The translations under genes and the position numbers were made by a program. The notes beneath the pieces are model-generated. The model made no database searches and was not told the DNA's origin. It saw only the letters and a list, made by a program, of their open reading frames with translations. 64,000 bases of DNA, taken from Blakeslea trispora. Its lineage: Eukaryota; Mucoromycota; Mucoromycetes; Mucorales; Choanephoraceae. Shown piece after piece: positions 56,657 through 64,000 of this stretch; the stretch's first letter is position 1, and each line of letters begins with the position of its first letter. The stretch is from positions 372,001-436,000 of the forward strand of contig JAIWNE010000014.1 of the NCBI GenBank assembly GCA_025331445.1. Direction: 5' to 3'.

Positions 56657-58456
56657 ATGACAAATTTAGACCAGAAAGAGACAGTCAATATTGATTTAAG
56701 CAATAATTTGGAAGAGAGTTGCTCTATTTCGAAAAAGAAAAAAAAGTCAAACAAGAAAAAGTCCAATGGGCCTGCACCTTCACCACTAAACCCTTTTTAT
56801 GAACAAGCACTTGGCTCATACCCGGTCAAACTAAACAACACCAAAGCCAAAGGACGTCATGCTGTAGCTGCAGAAAATATAGAAGTAGGCGTTACACTAT
56901 GCCAAGAGAAAGCAACCGCTTTTGTTGTTCGATCAGACTTTCTTGACCAACAATGCCATGTTTGTCTTGCTGACCTGAAACAAAAGATGATGTGTTCTGA
57001 CTGCCAACAGGCATTTTACTGCTCAAATGAATGTTTACAAAAAGACAACGACATCCATATTTTAGCTTGTAGTTCTTTGAAACAGGTCAATTCTATAGGA
57101 AATGCAACTGACGTCGATCCAGATTTACTTCGACTGATGACTTTATTAATGGCTCGACGATTTTTGGATGTTGATACCAAAGAGAACGATAGTCGCAATG
57201 GCAATCCTACGCCATATTGGTGTGTAGAGGACTTGGTTAGTCATAAGGAAAGCGCCCATCCTGCTTTCATAAAAGTGTTGACAGAAGCATGTGAGTATTT
57301 TTAAGGATCTATAGACATTGTTCATAAATGGCAATATATTGATGCATACATAGCATCTCGACTTTTGATGGAAATGCCAAAGAAAATACATATGTCTGTG
57401 GACGATATGGTAATACTTGCATGCAGGTATGGTCTGTGCTAGACATTTTCCATTAGTTCTTCCTCAAAGTTCTTTTTTGAAAAATCAAATAGAATCAATT
57501 CAAATGCTCATGGTCTTGGTGATAATCATTCAAGAAATACAGATGTTGCGCTAGGATTGTTTCCATTAGGTGCATTGTTTTTCAACCATGGATGTAACCC
57601 CAATACAGCATTTGTTGGATTACCTAATGGCCAGCTTGCATTCAGAACTATCCGACCTGTCAAAAAAGAAGATGAACTGGTTGTTAGTTATATTGACTTG
57701 TACTCGGACAGGGATGAACGCAGACAAGATTTGTTGACCTCAAAGCACTTTTGGTGCAAATGCAAACGCTGTACTAGCTCCATGGAAAAGTCTGTCGATC
57801 GATTTCTACAGGGAGTTGTTTGCAAAGGATGTCAAAAAGACGTGTATGTGATTCCACCAACACCAGTTGAACACTTGACCAAAGGCAACAGGAATTTGTA
57901 TCTTGAAAAAGGCACATTTAAATGCGCTCAATGTTCTCACGAGGTCTCCGCTGACAAAATACAGGAAGTGATAGATTGCGCCAACAAGACCTATACATCA
58001 GGCATGGTGGCCATTCGACAGGATCGCAATTACAGAAAAGGATCTGAAAAGTTAGAAAGTCTAACAAAGAGCAGTTCTACTCGCGGCTTCGAAATCCATG
58101 CTCTCAACTCCCTTAGACTCAACTCCCTTATTCCCTTAATGAACTGTAAGCGGCATAACGGTGATCTGAAGGGAACGATTGACGTTAACAAATCAATCTT
58201 GGATCTTATGGAGCAATATGCTGAGCTGGGTGGTCTTGCTGGCGACACATCAGAAATCTCTGACTACTGGCAAAATTTAGGCGAATTGTGTCAAAAGATG
58301 GCCAAAGAGACACAGGGTCGTAGTAGTGTGCTAGAAAAGAAATGGATTAAAGAAGCTAAAAATGCGTTTACAGAAGCACTAAGAATGAGGTCTATTGTCT
58401 TTGGTAAGAATCATCCCAAAACTCTGCTTGTTCAGGAAGCCATAGAATCTCTTTAG
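56657..58456 (+). CDS. SET-MYND (SMYD-type) protein lysine methyltransferase
   Basis: Likely S-adenosylmethionine-dependent lysine methyltransferase. ATG at 56657 gives MTNLDQKETVNIDLSNNLEE; a Lys-rich stretch follows. The SET fold opens with KGRHAVAAENIEVG (GRG-like), interrupted by a MYND zinc finger: CHVCLADLKQKMMCSDC then FYCSNECLQKDNDIHILAC. Exon 2 (about 57354-57427) reads ASRLLMEMPKKIHMSVDDM. Exon 3 (from about 57493) reads INSNAHGLGDN, FPLGALFFNHGCNPNTAFVG (the NHxCxPN motif), ELVVSYIDLYSDRDERRQDL and a post-SET cluster FWCKCKRCTSS. A TPR-like helical tail ends at 58456. The order matches SMYD proteins. The substrate is unknown. Confidence 0.92.
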
Positions 58457-58733
58457 AAACTAAGCGAATAAAGTCTTTGATCAAAGAAATATCCGTAATA
58501 CGATATGCTGATTACTGATGGTATAAGTTTTTATTGGGTTTTCTTGTTGTTTGATGTATGTGTCCAGGTCAAGAAACAGAATAAATATGAATGAGATCAA
58601 TCATTGGGTGTGAAAGTATGAAACAAAGTAAATTCAGGTGTTGCAAGTATTAGTGCGATTAGAACAAAAGATCAATGAGCTGAAGCAAAACTATTGTTGA
58701 TGAAGCATTAGCACTGTGTACTTGATATTCTAA

Positions 58734-59035
58734 TCAAAAGTAAAACTCACGGCCACCAAATAGAGCAAAGGCAAGGATACCAAATGCAGCGTAAGAGAGG
58801 TTTGATTTACGGACTTGCTTAGACTTCTAATAATGGTTACTTGTTTATTGATACAACTGTGTAGTTATCTATTGTTATTTGGCTATTTACCTCAGAGGCT
58901 TTTGTGGCCACAACACCGTTTTTAGATCGCTTGTTATATATTTGGTTTTTCTGACGAAGAGCAGGGGTAGTGGCCTATAAGTCGAATGAGGGATTTAGCA
59001 GAGCAATGGATTAAAGGCCTATTGCATTTTACCAT
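58734..59035 (-). CDS. RAMP4/SERP1-like (Ysy6) ER stress-associated small membrane protein
   Basis: Tail-anchored ER protein associated with the translocon. The reading is M from an ATG at 59035, whose coding exon is the start codon alone, then a roughly 62-bp intron to ATTPALRQKNQIYNKRSKNG and VVATKASE. A second intron leads to KSKQVRKSNLSYAAFGILAF then ALFGGREFYF and the stop at 58734. The N-terminal TPxxRxxNxxxxKR-like pattern, the basic linker and a single C-terminal hydrophobic helix fit the family. About 60 aa, normal length. The hydrophobic tail is short and ends in aromatic residues, so the family call is good but not certain. Confidence 0.75.
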
Positions 59036-59557
59036 GGTTTGTATATTGTTTGCAGAAGAAAGAGTTTGAAAAAGAAAATTAAGGATGAGTTGAAATTTAA
59101 ACTGAACATGGCAAACTCTGATTGGGCACTCAGCCTAGTCACTTGTTGGAATTTGTTCATCAAATTGACCAGTTGCATTTCTTGTAAAGAAAATAGGATC
59201 AAAGTGAATGATTGCGACAAGTGATGACTTTTAGAGACTTTCAATGTAGCACTTTTGTTTCAATTTGTTATAACCACAGGATGAACTAAATTGGCTATGG
59301 CCAAAATAGGCTCAATTGGTCTTCTCATACTCAGAGTAACCTAATAATTATTACATGCTGAAGTAAACAAAGGCAAAGGTTTACCACCTATTTTGAACAA
59401 TGTATCGTTGTATCAAGACACAGTACGATAAACCTTATAAGCATCATTAGCACTAGATACTACAATTTGGCACACCAAAAAGGTTATGAATCAGTCTGGA
59501 CACACTCAGGAACATTGAGCCAATGAGATTCGCCGACAAGAGTATTAAATCGAGTCT
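59036..59557. other. Intergenic left of the LINE array
   Basis: About 520 bp, AT-rich. Overlapping antisense ORFs at 59029-59244 have no family support. Its right edge ends with the 13-bp motif ACTTCTTCTACAA, which marks the first LINE copy. Confidence 0.5.
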
Positions 59558-59570
59558 ACTTCTTCTACAA

Positions 59571-59818
59571 AAATGCCTTTCTGTTCTGTCGCTGCCTTTC
59601 GGGCCACTAAAACTGTCGTTCAGCGGCAGTATGATGAGTCTGCTTTGGCAGATGATTAATACATCCTCACTTTCTCCAATTTCATTTTAGTTTAGTCTAG
59701 TTTAGTTCAGTTTATTTTGTTTTCCTTATTCTTCCTTCTATTAATTCTGCTTCTTGTTGAGTACCGCTTTCTTTGTCCGACAAAGATACGTGCAACAAAT
59801 AAAAATCACTTTCAAAAT
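59571..59818 (+). mobile_element. LINE fragment, copy 1 (3' tail only)
   Basis: About 250 bp. It encodes only the last residues of the LINE ORF (FCSVAAFRATKTVVQRQYDE then a stop near 59660), followed by the shared 3' UTR with CGTGCAACAAATAAAAATCA. It is preceded at 59558-59570 and followed at 59819-59831 by the same 13-bp motif. It is most like copy 3. Confidence 0.8.
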
Positions 59819-59831
59819 ACTTCTTCTACAA

Positions 59832-61468
59832 TCGGGGACAGAGAACCGATCATTTATCTTGGGTTCCCCCTGCTGCAATCTACTTTGCAGCGACAAACGT
59901 TTGTGGCCACCTTTCTTGGAGGGCTTCAGCGTCTGTCAGATCTACACTCTCAGCGTGGACTATCGGTCTTGGTCAGAGCAACAGTCGCCATTTCATTGAT
60001 CCTAGCAAAATGTTGGTATATCCTACGGGTAGTGTCTCTCCCGCTTACCACTCTTGCAGCCATCAAGTCTATTATTTCCAAATTTGTTAGTCAAGGAATA
60101 TTTCCTAGAATTAGATGGCAGATTTTGACAGCACCAAAAACAGTTGGCGTTTTGGGAATTTTAGATCCCACTCATCAACAAGCTGCTCTATTTTATAAAT
60201 GGATCGATGCTCTGCTATTTGATAGGCCTTCTGTTTCCTTGATCCAACAAATCCTCTCGGTTCATATCGCCAATTTCTTTGGATCAGACAATGTTCGGAT
60301 GTGTCTCCTCTTCCCTAAAGCACGCCCTACATTGATTGGCTCTCAGGTTTCCACCTATACAGTTGCATGTCGTGTGGTTGATGCTATCCCAAGGAAGTTG
60401 TACACATACATTCCCTCAACTTTAGATGCTTTATTGCTGCCCCTTTGTGCAATAATCTGCTCTACATCTGATGGTTATAAAGTCTCTCGGTCCATTTTGC
60501 GAGCTCCTGTTTCTGACTTGTATGTTTTTCATCCTTTTGGATATTATTTGACTCCCAAGACTGATTTTGAGAGAACTGATCCTCACCAGAGAGTGATTCG
60601 TAAGTTCCACTCTGCAATCCGGTCTGGTAAATGCATATTGGAACCTTTCTTCTCACAGTGCACTCAGCCGTCATCCCTCAGTGCCCATAATCCTGTACAG
60701 ATCCCTGCCATCGTACAGTCATTGGGATTTAACACCTTTCGACACCGCTTGCTGCTTCCGGCTGATATTAGCTTATTACCCAATGGTAAGGCCTCGTCGA
60801 GAACATTCAGACAAATGGTCCAGGCAGCCTCCACCTCTTTGTTGCATCAGCAGTCTTGTACAAGGGCTGCCTGGAAGCGATTTTGGCAGCTGTCATTAAC
60901 AACGCTGCAGCGGAACTGCATGTTCCGCCTACTTCATCGGCTGATCCCTTGCCGCCAGCTGCTACATCGGATCCTACCTTTACGATGCTCCTCTCCTGCT
61001 TGCCTGATCTGCGGTGATACTGAGGACGTATACCACTTTCTGATGCGCTGCCCACAGAAATTCATTTATTGGGACCATGTTATCCGAGAATTTCTTTGGC
61101 CTGCAACCTCCATTGACTCAATTTTTTCTGCCCTCACTTCATTGAACTTTGAGGATATTCACGCACTCCAGAACTGTCCTTTATCACCCGACATGATTCT
61201 CATAGTAGCTCTTTCTGAGCTGTGGAAAGCTCACTGGGCTCATATTTTTCAAAATCGACCTTTCTGCTCTCTGGCCGTCTTACGAGCTACTAAAATAGCT
61301 GTACAACGGCTACACGACGAAGACAATTTGAAAGAAGATTAAGTAACCTGTTGTTATTTGTTTTATATTTCGTTTCATTTATCGACGATATTCAGCTTAT
61401 CACTTTTAATTGTTGAGCACCGCTTTTTTGTACCCCAAAATACGTGCAACAAATAAAAATCATTTAAA
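59832..61468 (+). mobile_element. 5'-truncated non-LTR (LINE) retrotransposon, copy 2
   Basis: The longest copy, about 1.6 kb. The frame is open from the junction to a stop at 61342, about 500 codons. It starts inside the reverse transcriptase region (IIYLGFPLLQSTLQRQTFVA, the conserved YLGFPL block) and continues through the thumb/connector (RGLSVLVRATVAISLILAKC). It ends with a zf-RVT-type domain (RNCMFRLLHRLIPCRQLLHR; CLICGDTEDVYHFLMRCPQK). The catalytic palm motif (YADD type) is missing, so this copy cannot be autonomous. The 3' UTR carries AATAAA and ends at the 13-bp motif 61469-61481. The open frame suggests a fairly recent insertion. Confidence 0.87.
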
Positions 61469-61481
61469 ACTTCTTCTACAA

Positions 61482-62035
61482 TCAACGAAACGGCATGTTT
61501 CGTTTGATACATCGTTTGATTCCTACTCGTCACCTTTCTACCGCCTGTTACCTTTCAAATGTCCTTCTGCTTTCTGCCTTGTCTGTGGTGATACGGAGGA
61601 CATATACCGCTTCTTTTTTCGTTGTCTTCGAAAGTTCGTATACTGGGACCATCTTATCCGGGATTTTATATGGTCTGGCACAACAATCGACTCTATTTAC
61701 ACAACATTGACAACGTTGGACTTTCATGGAGTTTGCAGTCAATCTGACTGCCTTCTACCGGCTAACATTTTGCTCATTGTTGCCCTCTCTGAGGTATGGA
61801 AAGCCCATTGACCTCATATATTGCATAATCTACCTTTCTGTTTTTTAGCTGTCTTTCCGGCCACTAAAGCTGTCATTCAGAGCCAATATGATGAGTCTGC
61901 CTTGAACGAGGATTAATCTCTCCCTTTTTTTTGTATGTATATATCGTTTAGTTTAGCTCTTATCTCATTCTTTTCATTTTTCATGGTTCTTTGTCTCTCA
62001 AAGACATATGCAGCAAATAAAAATCACTCTTATAT
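61482..62035 (+). mobile_element. 5'-truncated LINE fragment, copy 3
   Basis: It begins within the zf-RVT-type domain (RHVSFDTSF frame, homologous to RNCMFRLLHR of copy 2) and runs through CLVCGDTEDIYRFFFRCLRK, LIVALSEVWKAH, then an in-frame TGA near 61809, to the ORF end near 61915 and the same 3' UTR. It is bounded by 13-bp motifs at 61469-61481 and 62036-62048 (the latter with one mismatch). The in-frame stop shows decay. Confidence 0.82.
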
Positions 62036-62152
62036 ACTTCTTCTGCAATACCAAAGCCGACTCTTTCTCTATAATTTTCTAAATCATAAGCACAACCAGT
62101 AATATAAGCTGTATAAGTATACTAACTATTGAAACAAATACAAACATATATA

Positions 62153-62325
62153 CAGTAGTCGCTCTATTTAAGGGTAGCCAAAAATCTTGAAAACCTCACC
62201 CTTAGATAGAGAATACCCTTAAATAGAATTGGTTTTAGAGCTTGTATTGAAAAATATTTTTCAGAAACCCACCCTTATATAGAGAATACCCTTAAATAGA
62301 ACACCCTTAAATAGAGCGACTATTG
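62153..62325. mobile_element. 173-bp MITE-like element with 23-bp terminal inverted repeats and TA flanks
   Basis: The left end begins CAGTAGTCGCTCTATTTAAG; the reverse complement of the right end begins CAATAGTCGCTCTATTTAAG. This makes a 23-bp inverted repeat with one mismatch, flanked by TA on both sides (62151-62152 and 62326-62327). Inside are two copies of a phrase with ATAGAGAATACCCTTAAATA. There is no coding capacity. CAG-type ends and TA duplication fit a Tc1/mariner-pogo group non-autonomous element. Confidence 0.85.
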
Positions 62326-63328
62326 TAGCTTGTTAATTAGGTGTCTGTATGTCATGATCAACTTGCATGCTTTTATTGATACAAGAGCTTCGATACATCA
62401 TTCTGTTGTCTTTTTTTACTCATGAATAATGAACAATAATAACTGCAAATAATCTGTGCTAATCTCTTTCTCTTTTCGGGCTAAGAATGGAAATCTGGTA
62501 CTTTTTTAGTGTCTAACAAAGTACCAAGGTATCCAATACGTAGAACATAACTCAGACACAAAGAAGAAATGAATAATCAATATATCAGTCAATAGCCGCA
62601 TTGACAAGTATTGTAGTCAACACAAATTATATTAGAAAGGAGAAAGAAAGCATTTTCTTTATCTCGTTTCATTTCTGTAATCATTATAATACGAACACAA
62701 TACACTCAAAAATAACAAACCTGTTCAGTAGACTATAGGCTAATTGCTAATGATTACTTTTATAGTATGCCAAAGAGGAATTCTTTAGAAGAAACGAATG
62801 CATTTTATCATGATTGCTGTCGCCTATCTATACTGATCAAAACGAATTTATTTCTTTTCAGTTATTTTTTCTTACAGATGCGGTAAGTCATCCATTCAAA
62901 AGTTAAAAAGACATCTAAAACCTAGAAAAACTAAAACATTGTTTACACTTTAGGCTTTTTAATCTTGAAGGTGAGTTACTAAGACTGTGAAAAATGGCAC
63001 GCTCATAGTAAATTCCATTTGAAGAGATCAAAGTATCCCTTCCTTCGATTGGGAGAATAAAACGCCGGAACAAGCCGAGCTCGTCATTGATTTCTACATT
63101 AGGAGCTGTTCTTTACAAGTTGATGGCAGTAACTGGAGCCAGATCCATTATGTCTGTAGAAATCATTCTTAGAGATGATTGATCTGTCATTTCTTAATCT
63201 TGTGATCCGTAACATCTTCTCTTGGGCTAAATTGAAGGTGTAAAATTAATATATACCTCTTAGGTAAAGATAGAAATAGTGACATATTTGCAAAAGTCAT
63301 TCTACTTTATGTCAAAAAAAAATTAAAG
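62326..63328. other. Interval between the MITE and the Helitron relic
   Basis: About 1 kb, AT-rich with no clear gene. The part from about 63000 may be more decayed Helitron sequence, but no recognisable motif remains. Confidence 0.4.
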
Positions 63329-64000
63329 AACTGTTGAAATTGATGGTGTAGAAATGGAGCTACCGGAAGATCAAAGTAGTATTGCACTGGCTTCAAAATA
63401 CAGCACATTAGTTAGCTATGTTGAAAGTTAGTTGATGAACAGCGACCACCGATTTGGCAGAGATCCCGCTTTTCTTTCTTGATGTATGAATGTGACAGAG
63501 CAGTACAACAATAATTCAGCTGATCGATATATAGTCTGCCCTGATAGATCAACATTTACTCAAAGAGATGTTGATGTAAATGGGAAGTTAATCTGGAGTT
63601 AGGTGACGACAGTTCCTTCTTCGACTAGAGTCTCGTACGCATACAAAAGGCGTCAATTCTTAAACTTGAAGACTATGTGCGAGATTTTCGGCCCGCCTCA
63701 GTTGTCTTTGGCCTTTGTCAGTAACCACTTGGCAGAAGACTTCAGCACAGCCACAAGGAGTGATAAATCATGGACTGATCATGTTCTTTTTGCTCTTTAT
63801 TTTAAAAGAAAATAACATGAATCTTTTTAGATCAACATTTAAAAGAACTGGGGACAATAGATTGGGCCTATATATTAGAGACACAAGATAGACACAAGAA
63901 AGCGTTTTGGTGAATTTCTATTAAAAAACATAGCCCAGGTTTTGTGCTCTCAACAGTGTTACATCAGCTCGTGTTGCTCTGGACTGAAACCAGCGTATAC
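63329..64000 (+). pseudogene. Decayed Helitron helicase-like (Helitron_like_N) pseudogene, open at the window edge
   Basis: One frame, interrupted by at least three stop codons before 63600 and more beyond 63815, reads DHRFGRDPAF, then ADRYIVCPDRSTFTQRDVDV, TVPSSTRVSYAYKRRQFLNL, EIFGPPQLSLAFVSNHLAED, SWTDHVLFALYFKRK and, in a shifted frame near 63870, IDWAYILETQDRHKK. The order DHRFGRDP, DRSTFT, SYAYKR, GPPQL, FKRK, LEIQDRG is characteristic of the Helitron replication-initiator N-terminal domain. Stops and a frame change show it is dead. It continues past 64000. Confidence 0.72.

Larger units (their letters stand above)
59558..62048 (+). repeat. Four copies of a 13-bp motif bounding the LINE copies
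   Basis: ACTTCTTCTACAA at 59558-59570, 59819-59831 and 61469-61481, and ACTTCTTCTGCAA at 62036-62048. Each junction between LINE copies coincides with one motif, which fits target-site duplications re-used for later insertions. Confidence 0.8.

Noticed and set aside
59717..59835. Start of the 541-codon LINE ORF at 59717
   Set aside because: The first 40 or so codons are the 3' UTR of LINE copy 1 read through the junction; real coding sequence of copy 2 begins only after 59831.

Overview
This window is nuclear DNA from a fungus, most likely an early-diverging mould of the Mucorales type (the Mucor/Rhizopus group). Several things suggest this. The DNA is AT-rich, with many A and T homopolymers. 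Genes carry many short GT-AG introns, mostly about 45-170 bp. Proteins resemble mucoralean families: a secreted RNase T2 close to Rhizopus RNase Rh, a GPI-type chitin deacetylase, a prenylated fungal Ras and a hyaluronan/chitin-synthase-like glycosyltransferase. No rRNA, tRNA or CRISPR array was seen. Exon boundaries given here were read by eye from splice sites, reading frame and family conservation; there is no transcript evidence.

Layout: 1-15.1 kb is a dense housekeeping block, nearly all on the minus strand: Hrd1 ubiquitin ligase (3' end outside the window), PTR2-type peptide transporter, ESCRT-III Vps20, epsilon-COP, TRAX, a plus-strand nicotinamidase, hamartin/TSC1, a Siw14-type phosphatase and a BSD-domain protein. 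From 16.9 to 30.8 kb the genes are on the plus strand: a 783-aa acidic repeat protein ending in a CaaX box, an orphan coiled-coil protein, a glutamine-rich LIM-binding (Ldb/Adn1/Mfg1-like) regulator and a GT2 synthase. From 31 to 48.6 kb lie Npr3, Ras, an NCS-1 calcium sensor, an orphan serine-rich gene, Gep4 phosphatase, 3-ketosphinganine reductase, Cox19, a MYST acetyltransferase, a phosphoglucomutase-family enzyme and a small orphan membrane protein. RNase T2 lies at 49-50.1 kb. It is followed by about 4.9 kb without a recognisable gene, then chitin deacetylase, a SET-MYND protein and a RAMP4/SERP1-like protein.

The right end (59.5-64 kb) is repeat territory. It holds three 5'-truncated copies of one LINE-type retrotransposon joined head to tail at a repeated 13-bp motif, a 173-bp TA-flanked inverted-repeat element (MITE), and a decayed Helitron open at the window edge.

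The genes do not form one pathway cluster. Loose themes are ER and membrane traffic (Hrd1, Vps20, epsilon-COP, RAMP4), nutrient/TORC1 and Ras signalling (TSC1, Npr3, Ras, NCS-1), cell wall (GT2 synthase, chitin deacetylase), and mitochondria and lipids (Gep4, Cox19, ketosphinganine reductase). The points most worth checking are a 2-nt microexon in Ras, LINE copies that appear to re-use their own target site, the CaaX repeat protein, convergent genes whose stop codons overlap, and several small candidate genes hidden in regions without long ORFs.
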